DNA from: Ectocarpus siliculosus
Taxonomy: Eukaryota; Sar; Phaeophyceae; Ectocarpales; Ectocarpaceae
Length of the DNA stretch: 64,000 bases
Assembly (NCBI GenBank): GCA_000310025.1
Contig: FN649738.1
Location: forward strand, 1,342,742 to 1,406,741
Direction: 5' to 3'
Shown here: positions 1 to 10,348 of the stretch, in pieces
Position numbering within the stretch: position 1 is the stretch's first letter
How the letters are laid out: every line of letters begins with the position of its first letter
The notes under the pieces: generated by a model
What the model was told of the DNA's origin: nothing
Database searches by the model: none
What the model saw: the letters and a program-made list of their open reading frames with translations, nothing else
Program-made: the position numbers and the translations under genes

Positions 1-30
1 GGGGAAAGAGGTATGGTTGCCTTAGGTCAG

Positions 31-158
31 TGGTGCGCACGGGCGAGGTGGACGACGTTGCGGCGACGATTGCGGGTACCAAGAGGGACATCCACGCCTC
101 CTGCTCCTCCTGCTCCTCCTCCTCCTCCAACACCAACACCACCAACAGCGGCGGCAGT

Positions 159-189
<31 letters not shown>

Positions 190-3110
190 CCACCACCACC
201 ACCACCACCACCACCATCACCACCACCACAACCAGCAGTAACCACAACAACAACAACAGCAACAACAGCCACGGTGTCAATGAAAACCATAGCATCGAGA
301 TGGTGAGTGCTGTTGTTGCTTGTCGATGGAGTGCCATGTGAATCGGGTACGACGGAGCCCGCTAGGAACGGTACGAGTGCTCGTCGAGCATACATTGTTC
401 CTGTTGCCGAACCCTTTGCGAGAACACGCCTGACCACAAACCGAGGAGCTTTTGATATGTATTGTGGAGACGTGAGGACACCATACACGCGCACCAGTAG
501 GCAACCTCCCACCGCGTGCCGGCACCGAATAACGCAGTCTCTACTTGTTGGTGCTTGACCCATCTCCTGCCTTTCGCTGCCTAGACTTCCACAAATTGAT
601 CGACAATCTCGACACCCATCGTCGGGGATATTCACGCTTCTGACCTTGCGAACTAAACCTAAATTCGACATGCAGGAGATAAGCCCAAGAAGGAGGCCGA
701 AAAAGCAGCACCACCCCACCAAGCCCGTCGAGTGGCACACCCCGTCGTTCGTCAAATGGTTTGACGTGAGTGGATCTTGGTTGAAGCATGGCTTCACAGT
801 TCGACTGCTGTGATGTTGCAATAGCGGGAGTTGAGCTATTCCCACGTGAGCACGTGGCATGACGTGTCCAGACAAACTAGGTCTCGATCAAGAACACGAA
901 CAAACAAATATTCCCGTTGCCGCTGTCTTCTCATTGCCTGTCCGTTTATCTCCACGAGCTGTTCGAAAACGTACCGTGCATTCCCCTTCAACTCCGATAC
1001 GCGCACTTTCCTTCCCTGTGTCATCGCAGGCCAAGTCCTGTATTGTTCTTGACGTCCAACAGACCCAGGCGTTGTTCTCACAAGGTCGGGAAGCGAGAAA
1101 GCTCCCGGCGCCGGCCGTTGAGCGATCGAAGCTCCCCTACACCCCTTCGAGCTCGACCCGGACACCTGCACCCGTCGTCGTGAGGGCGGTGAAGACGCCG
1201 GCACCCACCATACCGACGAAGAAGCCCTCACCGCTCGCACCCAGCCCATCATCGACCCCGGCGGCGCCGATCCGAGCGCTCCCCCCCGCTTCCCCGAGGA
1301 GGCCGACAGTTCCGTTGGCCTCAACCGGGAAACGCCAGCGCGATGGTAAAGGCTTGCAGAAGCCGGAGGAGACAAGAGCGGAGCGGATGAAAGCGGCACC
1401 GCGCAGACTCCAGAACATCGGGCCCGTCGCCACCACTGCCACCGCCCTCACCGCCGCCACCATCACCGCAGCCACCATCACCACCTCCACCGCCACCACC
1501 GCCACCACCATCACCATCACCGCCACCATCACTGCCACCACCGCCACCACCCCCCCCGCCACCACCATCACCGCCTCCACCACCGCCACCACCGCCACCG
1601 CCACCACCGCCTCCACTGCCACCATCACCGCCGCCACCTCCTGCTCCGAGAAAGACGTAGAGACGATTGCGGTAAGAATGCCGCGAGACATGTTCACACG
1701 TTTGTTTAAAGATCATTGTTCACAACCATGATCGACTGCAAGGCTCTCAATCTTTGACAGGTGGTCCAAACACGTGTTTCAGCCCAGACAAATTCGTCAT
1801 TGCATTTGTAGCAGGTGCCTTCGGCGGTAGGGTCTTGATGCACCCTCTTATCCGGCCACCTACATCCTTACCGAAAATAAGTGTCCGTGGAGGCTTTTCT
1901 GGTGCCAGCAGCAGCCTTGCACTGTACTTTTTCTTACGCGCAATACCAAGTGAAAGCCCCGTGGACACCTCGCCCGCTGACTCAAAGCATCAATCCCGGG
2001 CAGAAATAATTCTGCCAACACGACAGTGCACCCCCCCCCGCACCGTGTTCTTCCAATATCCGTCTCACTAGGCTGCCAAGAAGATTGCGGAGGTGCACTG
2101 CTGCCACCAACCGCAGCACGAAAACGAGGGGTGGGTACGGATGCCGTACCTGAGCGACGAGGACGGAGGAAAGGAGGTGGCCGGCGCATTTGTCCACCTT
2201 CCCGTGACGATCCTTCCGCCGACCTGCGGCCAGGTGCTTATCCTTTGATGATGGGCTGACTTGAAACCAACATGTTCCGTTCCGGCCGATTGCTCTCGTG
2301 ATGCTATCGTTCGCGCCAATTGGTCGGCGCTGCGGGGTGCGAAGGTCGATGTTTTCGGCGTAAAGCTTTAGGTGATCGCGCAGCGTTACCACAAGTGTAG
2401 CACAGCTTATCGGGAGTCATAACACCCCCCCCTCCCCATCCCCATGTTTTCACTCAAATTACTGTTTCCATCTTGACGGGTTTGCGATGAGGGCACGGTG
2501 TACGTCCGACCGGGCGGAGGACCACCGACCCGAGAGTGGTACCACGAGGACCAGCGTGTTGTCTGGGAGGTGCCCAAGTCCACCATTCTGGGCAAGGTAT
2601 TCCTGACCTTCTCAGCAGCAAGCAGAGACGCTCGCTGCCTCAGGAATATTGTGCGTCCTCCTTGCTCTGCAGTAATCCCGAGCCTGAGAAGAAATTTCGC
2701 CGAGCGCCAGCCCAATCGCTATCCTTTCTTTTCCCCATTAAGCTCAGAAAACCGTCCCAAGCCACCGCTTCCGACACGTCCATGCTCTCGCGCCGGACAG
2801 TTGCCGCCCTCACATGAAGACCAGACTACTGGTATTCATCGCTCCACACCACTCTCTTGTCTCTAACTCTCTTTGTCTTTCTTCTGCTAAAATTTATTCC
2901 TGCACAAACAAGTTCCAGGTGCCCGCGGGAAAAGGCGCAAAGTGCGACGCCTGCCACGACGACAGGCGGGGGTGCAGCTGGACGCCCGACGGGCTCGAGT
3001 TGCTCTGCAACTACTGCGCGGACGCGCCTCGCCGCGAGGTGGGCGACTACCGTGAGCTGCGCGGCTACGGCCAATTCGAGTGGGCCAGCGCGTGCGACTG
3101 CAACTGGTGA
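31..3110 (+). CDS. unrecognised Thr/Ser/Pro-rich protein with Cys-rich C-terminus, 3' part of gene (6 exons seen)
   Basis: Six exons join in phase 0 throughout: 31-302 (enters after an AG; the gene may start outside the window), 676-765, 1030-1671, 2072-2233, 2492-2596 and 2919-3110 (TGA). Donors include GTGAGT at 303, GTGAGT at 766 and GTAAGA at 1672. The first and third exons hold long AGC/CAC/ACC triplet runs giving poly-Ser, poly-Thr and Asn stretches, so all six frames look open there; the frame was chosen from the unique ends (TGEVDDVAATIAGTKRDIH) and the phases. The last three exons are complex sequence: HCCHQ, RPGGGPPTREWYHEDQRVVW, then C-x2-C-x6-C-x10-C-x2-C ending CDCNW, which could bind zinc (inference). 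I do not recognise the family. An additional exon in 1672-2071 is possible. Confidence 0.6.
100..290. repeat. trinucleotide microsatellites inside an exon
   Basis: Runs of TCC/TGC, AGC, CAC/ACC and AAC triplets. They encode poly-Ser, poly-Thr and Asn in the chosen frame and poly-Ala or poly-Pro in the others, which explains the spurious overlapping open frames on both strands. Confidence 0.85.
1430..1645. repeat. (CCACCR)n-like triplet repeat in exon
   Basis: Imperfect CAC/GCC/ACC triplet tract. In the chosen frame it encodes Thr/Ala/Ile repeats. The minus strand reads as Gly-rich or Val-rich shadows. Confidence 0.8.
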
Positions 3111-4479
3111 TGGTGGCTGACGGCCATCCACTCCACATCCACTTGTAGATGACACGGGCGGGGTGCTCTACGTTTGGTGCATTTGGAATGTATCACTAGA
3201 GTACACGGCAATGGTCATCGTGTATTGTATGTCGAAGGGGTGCTGCCGAATTATCGGTACGAACGGAGCAGGAATGTCGGAGGTTTTGGTGTCAAACTTT
3301 TCGTTCCTCTCCATAAAATGGCTACCATATGTGTGGTGGTGGACGACATTATTGTTTCTTTACACGTTCCGATGACAAGTGTGTTGAAACAGAAAGGGCT
3401 GGGGTGGTTTGAGTCTGCATGAATGGGGCCGATTCCAGGCGTCGTTTCGAAGGCCCATCGACCTTTGATATCCCGCCCAGCCAGCCATACATCTCTCAGC
3501 GTGTCTCCAAGCATATCGCTCCGCACTGAAACTAGCCTCGAGGAACTCGACACAGAAAAAGCAAAACTTGGTTCCTGTGAACGGTATCCTTACCGCTACC
3601 AACAGTACACACCACAAAGTTACGATGACTTTTCCCGCCCTCTAAACTCAAAACTTGTTCACGACCCCAACACAAACGTTCATCAGCGGAAGCGACAGGG
3701 CGACAGGGCGGCTCCCAGTTTTCACCTTTCGTCGATGCCTGCACCCCAGGTTGTTGTGTTTGGCAAGTGATCGGTAGACCACATTTCGTGTCTCATGGAA
3801 AAACCATGCTCATCGTTGTTTTGCTGCCGACGTGGTCGTATTTCCTTCCTTGCAAATTAATGCCAAGTCAACGGCCAGCGATGACAAAGCAACAACGAGG
3901 ACGGCACACCCCCGCCCCGCAAAATCGTAAACCCACACCTGCTCTCTCAGAGGCCGCTGAAACACCCTAGGCAATGACAAACTTGAAATGAAAGAGGAAG
4001 CATGATGTTAGAAACCCTTGACGGTGTTTCGAGTATCGAAAACTTGATGTCCCCTTCGATAGGGGTCAACAGCCCGCACCACGGGCCGTATCTTGCGATT
4101 GTTTTGATACTGCTATCTACCACATCCAATGATGATGGAAACATTTACTTCCAAGATACCGCACTCCCAAACAGAGCAAGCGGCCGAACGAACAACGCCC
4201 ACAAACCACAACGTTCCTCATCGGCCAGTTTCCAATAACCAATTCTCAGATATCGAACTGAATCAGCCAACTCCCGGAAGGTGACACCAACCAACAACAG
4301 GCATGCCGTTATCGCACGCCCTTATGTATTGATTTCCGCTGAACGCGATTGTTTTTCCTCCACAAAATGCATATTGTGTCTGAAAACGGACAAAAGCGGG
4401 ACTTGCTTGGAACAGCATGCAGCATCCGACCTAGTGTAAAGTACGAATAGAACGACGCCTACCAAGAAATTCAGCTTGT
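3111..4479. other. intergenic stretch, no gene supported
   Basis: Probably begins with the 3' UTR of the upstream gene. Only short open frames without convincing splice structure or family motifs are present on either strand. Confidence 0.5.
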
Positions 4480-4759
4480 GATGGCAGATATGACGAACAA
4501 ACCCCAGGACAACAACACGACCCCGCTATATTACGCGTTTTTATTGCCGGCGGAGAATCCTCAACTTGGCTTGCTCCTGGAGGATTTGAGGGAGAAGACC
4601 AAGTTCCGTCACTACTCAACATCATGCGCCCTCTTCCGTGCTGCCTCGTGAGCCACCAGATCCCCTCACCCGATGAAGGTCTCCGCTTGGAGCTTTCTCT
4701 GCGGGATAGGTCAAAACCAATCGTGAGGGATGGATTATTCACGATCAATTTGTTGTCGT

Positions 4760-4775
4760 CCCCCCCCCCCCCCCC
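4760..4775. repeat. C16 homopolymer
   Basis: Sixteen consecutive C bases. A likely site of length error, which could affect the reading frame of the neighbouring candidate exon. Confidence 0.95.
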
Positions 4776-5270
4776 GTGGTAACCCATACACCCCTCCGCC
4801 TGGACGTACCTTCGCGACCCGTGCAACAAATACGTACGGAAAGTCACGCCGTACGATAGTGAGTAAACTGGCATGTAGTTTTTGCCTTGGAACCAATCGC
4901 ACTAGAAAGTGCAGTTGGGCGTTGAATAAATGTGCCCTGGCATTCCATTCCATGTGGCGTGATGCCGGTTGTTCTTTCACCCAAGGCGCCTCAGTGATGC
5001 TGTTGCCGGGTTCCGCGAGATAAGTCTTGAGGTTCATGTTCGCTTGCGATCGTCCACCGATGGATGCGGTGGTCTTCTACGCTCACACTGAGAATCTGAA
5101 AACCTACTATCGCAGTTCACGAGTACATCACGGCCGCCCACGGAGTTGGGTGGGACTCATAGGCAGGATACTATTTCCCGGAGGTCAACCTCGACAGCGG
5201 CAGGAGGACCATCTTCTCGCGAATAGTGAGTTTATGATGAGGGAAAATAACAGGGAGGGGGTACGCAGAC

Positions 5271-5301
5271 CCTATTCCCTAACCCTATCCCTAACCCAAC
5301 T
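5271..5301. repeat. short interstitial telomere-like repeat
   Basis: Four to five imperfect tandem CCCTAA/CCCTAT units in a row, ending in CCCAAC. Too short for a telomere; looks like an interstitial remnant or a coincidence. Confidence 0.4.
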
Positions 5302-6081
5302 TCCCCGATTGTATGCTTTATCCAACATGTTAACATAGTAATACGAAACACCCTGCGAAGGGTACTGCGGACAGTCTTCGCGGCGGAGGGGGGCGTCACC
5401 ACTCACAGCCCCCCGTATGATGGCCGCCCTGCGAGGGCATCTGGGGGTACTGTAGCGAACGTGACGAACATGTGTTTACATTGCACGCCTTTTCGCGTCG
5501 GAGGTGCCCTTGGTCAATCATTGTCGGGAACCGCGGTAGGGGCTGTTGGAAAACGGAGCATGTGGCAGAACGGTGCACGTTTTGGGCCTATCGCAACACG
5601 CAACAGCTTTGTTGGGATAAATGCAGTTGAACCTCTAGGACGCTGAACACGTTTCAGCGCCTGGTACCAAGTCGAAGTGTTTCACGAGGCGGTACCCACC
5701 TCACTATGTATGTGGGACCTCTTTGGATCAGCGTCAACGCGCCCGACATGTTGCCAAACAAGGAAAATACGACACCGCTACACTAACTACCACATGATTT
5801 CGAGCAAGCCCTTCGATAACAACACCGCGTACTTCTCGTTCTCAGGGCGGGACTTTCTGTGAGTGTAACATTTGGTAAGGCCTCAAACAACGGTAGAACC
5901 ACCTCAGAGACCCCATGCAGGCGCTGAAAACGCTCTCAGCACTGGGGGGCACATCTTTGGAATTATGGCATCTCACGAATTGCTCATCCCAGGGTGCGAG
6001 GGGTGGTCTCAAGAGATCGCAACGTATTCGCGTTCCCTCGAGGCCTTTACGGGAGCGGAAGAGATCAAATATAAAATGTGA

Positions 6082-6627
6082 ATCCATTTACATGTAGCGC
6101 CTTCCGCTGAAAGAACAACGTTCCATGTTTCGCCACCAGGCATGTTGTACCGAGTTCAATTTAGGGTAGATCATTGCATGACGACCAACGAAATTCCGAC
6201 AGTACGGCAAACGTGAGGAACAGCGGCCAAAACAGCAGTATTCCTGCTCCGCGCTGTTCATTTTTACGACGCACTGAAATGATTTTTTCGTGGAAGCAAC
6301 GCATGTCAGGGCATACTTTACCTCTCGTACGCATACTTGCTCCGCTTGGTCATTGACGTCGGAAACTCGTGTCCCGCACCGGACGAAACGGTCGAATACG
6401 AAACGGGCATGCTCGAGATCACTTCAGAACGGTCCTTAAAAATGAAGACGGTGCCAACACCAACACAACGCGGCAGCAGCAGCTACAGAATGGCCGGGGA
6501 GGGCCGGAGGGCCCACTGTACTGAGCCATGTCTGCCTGTCGATCGCTCCCTTCTCGATCTTGCTTCTGAACCATGTCGGACACAGTCTTGTGCAGGGTGA
6601 CTAGGCAAACCCCTCCATAAAAACATA
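6082..6627. other. intergenic, no gene supported
   Basis: No ORF with splice support. It ends at the TA target duplication (6626-6627) of the adjacent MITE. Confidence 0.5.
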
Positions 6628-7201
6628 CTCCCTCTGACCGGCATTATAAGGCCGGTTTGACATGGAGAAAACTAGGTGCAATTGGACGTGCTATTTTTCA
6701 GACTCGAGTTCGTGTCCGGGCAGATACATGATTTTTTTACCCAAAAAAACACTTTTTTTTTTCGTTTTTTTTTTTGACGTTCTGTTTTCTCGACTCGAAG
6801 GTGCCAATTTTTACCACCCTTCGCCATTTTCTCCGTGAATCAGAAAAGGCCTCACCGACTCTGCACTAAACAGAGCTCTACAGAAAGGTTAAGCCCCCAA
6901 GAATACACAGCAAAAAAAAAACGGAAAAAGAAGCTTTTCGTGGCCTGTAAAGAGAGAGAACGCGGCACCAAGCGACACCGCTCTTTCCTTACTGGCCTTT
7001 TTCTTCGGAAGATCTACATCGGAATTATTTCTCAGAGAGGGGATGAAAATTAACAACCCCCTCTTTTTCTTGCTCGTCTATCTCATGGAAGCAAAATAAA
7101 AAAAATCGAGGGAAAAAACACTTCGTATTACCTCAATAACGACACACCGGCCCTATATTCCCGGATATCCGAACCGGCCTTATAATGCCGGTCAGAGGGA
7201 G
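6628..7201. mobile_element. Stowaway/Tc1-mariner-like MITE, 574 bp
   Basis: The first 30 bases (CTCCCTCTGACCGGCATTAT...) are the exact reverse complement of the last 30 (7172-7201). TA dinucleotides flank both ends (6626-6627 and 7202-7203), the target duplication typical of the Tc1/mariner superfamily, and the CTCCCTC start resembles Stowaway MITEs. The interior is A/T-rich with T and A homopolymers and encodes nothing. It is non-autonomous and would need a transposase in trans. Confidence 0.92.
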
Positions 7202-7442
7202 TAATATCCAAGCTCTTCGCCCTCCTACGCGATGCTCACGAGCACCAATATGGCCGTGCCTTGCACCACTTGACTTGCTGTGTGCCTCCAACACAACAAC
7301 GCGCTAGAATGCACAGCAGAGAGAAAAGGCGCGCGCTCGCTTTTACTCAAGCCTAGGACGGGGTCCGTCTCGCTACACCTCAGGTCCTACTCTCCAATAC
7401 GTAAACATAACGCTAGTGCGACGCAAGTTCACTACCTATTAT

Positions 7443-7636
7443 TTAGTCCTCAGAATCCACGTCTATTACCCCCGACTGAACCATGCCGTCATCGACTTTG
7501 CGGCTTCCCGCACCCTTGCCGGCCTCTCTGGCATCGTTCAACTTTGAGAACGGTGATCCCGCTGGCGGCGGCGGAGCCGAGGACGAGACGTCTCCTTCGG
7601 GTTTCTTGCCGGCCGCGGCGTTGGTGACGTTTTGAC
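7443..7636 (-). CDS. exon 4 (terminal) of plastid membrane protein
   Basis: Polar tail with a PPPP stretch, ending DVDSED and stop. Its frame is fixed by the two bases that complete the split Ser codon. Confidence 0.8.
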
Positions 7637-9917
7637 CTATCTCGCTGTTGGCTGTTAGGCAACACCGCAAACGCGCGGGGGAGAGCGGGCAGACGGAGGA
7701 AGAAGGCTAAGCGGTCCATGCATCGCGACGGGGCGGGGAATATGGCAGACATTGGAGCGTGTGGTGAGGTGCGAGTGAGAGGGTCCCGACCCCAAAGAAA
7801 GCGTTTCTGGCGCAGATCGGCGCTGAAAATAGGCTCGAATGCCATTCGGATGGGGGGAACGCTGATTGCTATTGCCGCAAAAATACTGGCTGGTACACGT
7901 CCAGGGCAGCCGCCGCAAAATGAGCATCTCAAAGAACGACACGCGATTGGGAAGGAAACCCTCAACGATCGAAAATACGAAAAAACAATTTCGTCCACCA
8001 GCTCAAGACGACACACGTAGCTCATAATAACTACCGCTGGTAAAAAAAAGCTTTCAGTAGCACTCCACACCATAGCCTTCGGAACGTGTTTAGCACGCGA
8101 ACTCTGCAATTTGCTCCACACCCTTCGTTTCCTCTCGCACGCAAGGGGGAATGCAACCAAGAGCTGCCCACCGAAAATACAAAAAAGGGGTGGAAAATTG
8201 TCGAAATTTGGTTCCACGCATTGGCACGCACCCGTTTCCAAGGGAATCGACAACTCACTCAAGAACCAAGCGATCGTTGCTGTCGGAATAACGTCGAAGC
8301 CCGGCAGAATCTCCTCCACAAAGGCGAGACCTGCGAAAAAACAACAACGCGAGACACCGTATCACGCACATGAAAATGGACCCCACGTCATGTTTGAGGA
8401 AGAGATGCTTCGTGCATGTCATACTGCGTCAGAACCCCCTCTTCGGTGGCACCCTCCTGTGTAGGAACATACATCCACGTTCTTAACCTCAGCATCGAAG
8501 GGGTAAAATTGACCACCTCTGAAGTCGAGAGCATATAATATGTAAACAGTTTGCTCCCAGAACCATGTGTGCGGTCGCGCAGGCCCGGCGGACAGCGAGA
8601 TCAGAGCAACTTCAGTGACGCTAGGTGCCACGAGAAACGCGTGATCATTGCACACACTGCGCCGGCGTTTCAGCCCGAAAAGGGGAGGATGTTAATGTTG
8701 CTAGGGATGGCTTGCCGAATTGAGGTGAGAAATACGAGTTTCCTCGTGCTAGTGCGCTATAAATGAACATCATGTGACAATCACGCACATCTGGCGAGAA
8801 CTAGGAGCCATCAGCGGCGCGACTATTATCCTAGCTGTACCTGCGAAGATGCTGTTGCCGTACAAGTAGAAAATCAGGGCGGAGCTGATGGGCGCCCATC
8901 CCAGGTCAGTGGCCTGCCTCGGGCGCAGACGCCGTGACATGGTCAAGTGCGCGACAAGCGCAGGAAAAAATCGAGGAGGAAAGGGACGGCTCGCCACAGA
9001 CGCACACCGTACTGTTCAACCTACGCGCATAGCGAGTGAATCCGCCCGTCCTTGCAGCCTATTGTATCATGTCTACGTAAAAAATTGATTTTAGGTTGCC
9101 ACGCCTCGGCTTGTACACTGCATCGCGAGTGTTTGCGCAAGAATCTGCCACATTCTGACACACGGACATCACGCAGACCTCTTCAAAGGCTTGGACAGCA
9201 GTATCTGAGTGTTGCAGACACGAATAGTCTTGCGTAGGCATATCACAAGCAAGAGTAACTGTAAAGACTTTAACACATCCCCTTCGACTGTGGTATTGTC
9301 TCGAACGGGTGGTCTTTCTGTGAGGTTATGTGTACTTTCTATAAAAGAGTAACATTGACGGCTCGACTTGCAGATGGCAACGGCGTGTCAGTTTGTGTCC
9401 TCGCCGCATGAAGGTACAGTATTCCATTCATACAAAAAAAAAAAGGACGACCTACAAAATACCAGCGGGTCTTCTTGATTCAAGAGATGCCCCCCCAAGC
9501 CTGTGTCCAATAGAGCAAAGCATGTGGACTCACCTCACCTACGCCGGGGAGGGCATAGGAAGACATCCCGATCAGATCGATCAGGACGGAAATGGCTAGC
9601 TTCGCTTGCCTGGACAGTTGCTGCGTACCCGGCCCCATAGGCTCCCCTTGGCGCGCAAACAGCACTGTGCTGCTGCTCCGTTTTCTCATGGCGCGTGTTG
9701 ATCGAGGATGCAACGGTACCGTAGAGGGAAGGAGACTGGGTGGTCGTAGCTGCTGCTCGCGACGACTATGATGCGCGAGCTGGGCAGCGTCGACAGTTGC
9801 TGGCTGGAGTGTTGAACGTTGCCGTTGCAGTGCGGACAGCGGCGGCGGGCTGGCTATGAAAGCCTCGCCGCGGACGAGAAGGGGAAAAACTACGGAAGAC
9901 AACCGAAGCAGCCCCAT
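7443..9917 (-). CDS. plastid-targeted conserved membrane protein, 240 aa, complete (4 exons)
   Basis: Minus-strand exons 9534-9917, 8841-8913, 8259-8330 and 7443-7636 join with matching phases (0, 1, 1) to 241 codons including stop. Donors are GTGAGT (9533), GTACAG (8840) and GTGAGT (8258); acceptors are clean CAG or TAG. The N-terminus is a hydrophobic signal peptide (MGLLRLSSVVFPLLVRGEA) followed by F, matching the heterokont bipartite plastid signal with Phe at +1 and a Ser/Arg-rich transit region. The mature part has hydrophobic segments: AKLAISVLIDLIGMSSYALP, then a Gly-Trp-Ala-Pro-rich loop and LIFYLYGNSIFAG, then VEEILPGFDVIPTATIAWFL. The tail is polar and acidic, ending DVDSED. I believe this is a conserved plastid membrane family but cannot name it. 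It is divergently arranged with the primase gene, 253 bp away. Confidence 0.85.
8259..8330 (-). CDS. exon 3 of plastid membrane protein
   Basis: 72 nt after TTTTTTCGCAG, encoding LAFVEEILPGFDVIPTATIA and onward, to a GTGAGT donor. Confidence 0.85.
   Translation of the reverse strand, partial: VSPLWRRFCRASTLFRQQRSLGS
8841..8913 (-). CDS. exon 2 of plastid membrane protein
   Basis: 73 nt between GCAG and GTACAG, encoding ATDLGWAPISSALIFYLYG and onward; leaves one base over. Confidence 0.85.
9534..9917 (-). CDS. exon 1 of plastid membrane protein
   Basis: 128 codons starting at ATG 9917 and ending GVGE at the GTGAGT donor. Contains the signal peptide, the A|F junction and the first conserved hydrophobic helix. 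Confidence 0.85.
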
Positions 9918-10170
9918 GCTATTTTAAGAGCAGTGTCCCACAGCAGAAGGCCGCAATGGTGTATCTCTCACTCGCTTACCGTGAAGCTGGGCGACTGCTG
10001 TACAATAATACGCTCAAACATGCAAGTGCCAGTTATGAATGCGGCGGAATTGAATGCTGGCATCATCCACGGGCCCCCTCTGGAAGCCCCACATGCTGTG
10101 TTGTGTACTGGCACTTGTACCACAGCACCTGGCTCTATCCACGCTTCTCGGTTCCGGGTCTGCTGTTGTG
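9918..10170. promoter_or_regulatory. 253-bp divergent intergenic region (probable bidirectional promoter)
   Basis: Lies between the start codons of two divergent genes, plastid protein (minus) and PRIM2 (plus). It must hold both 5' UTRs and start sites. No clear TATA box was identified. The reading frame upstream of the PRIM2 ATG stays open to an earlier in-frame ATG (10054), so the start of PRIM2 is the likely, not the proven, one. Confidence 0.5.
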
Positions 10171-10348
10171 ATGGAGACGTGTAAGCCTCCAGGGTTGTAT
10201 GTCGATCCGCCTGATTTCGACATCGAACTGGAGGAGTTCGGCACGTTGCCAATGCGTAGGCTAGAGGCCGTTCGACTTCTACGTGAGGGACAAACAACGC
10301 CGGCGCAGGTGCCGGAGGCGAGCCCGGCGCAAAAAGCGCTAACGGCCG
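10171..10348 (+). CDS. PRIM2: PRIM2 exon 1
   Basis: METCKPPGLYVDPPDFDIEL and onward to the GTGAGT donor. The split codon G|AG gives Glu. Confidence 0.85.

Larger units (their letters stand above)
4480..6081 (+). pseudogene. possible multi-exon gene or pseudogene with in-frame TAG
   Basis: Protein-like pieces lie in order on the plus strand. An open stretch from an AG at about 4488 starts MTNKPQDNN and ends at a GTGAGC donor near 4650. A segment reading TYLRDPCNKYVRKVTPYD ends at GTGAGT (4859). After the AG at 5117-5118 comes HEYITAAHGVGWDS, a TAG at 5160-5162, then AGYYFPEVNLDSGRRTIFSR and a GTGAGT donor at 5226. The last exon, about 5921-6081, reads AENALSTGGHIFGIM and ends EEIKYKM. Phases agree across the 4859/5119 junction, and a 13-nt micro-exon at 5848-5860 would restore phase into the last exon. 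However, no acceptor is visible for the TYLRDP segment (a TAA and a C16 tract precede it), and the TAG breaks the frame. The family is not recognised. Confidence 0.35.

Noticed and set aside
1137-1716. Gly-rich and Val-rich minus-strand ORFs (collagen- or silk-like)
   Set aside because: They are shadows of the CAC/GCC triplet repeat of a plus-strand exon; composition alone produces them.
5271-5301. Telomere or chromosome end
   Set aside because: Only four to five imperfect units with unique sequence on both sides.
7489-8319. 276-residue minus ORF
   Set aside because: It is exon 3 of the plastid gene read through an intron; splice sites and phase place the real exon at 8259-8330.
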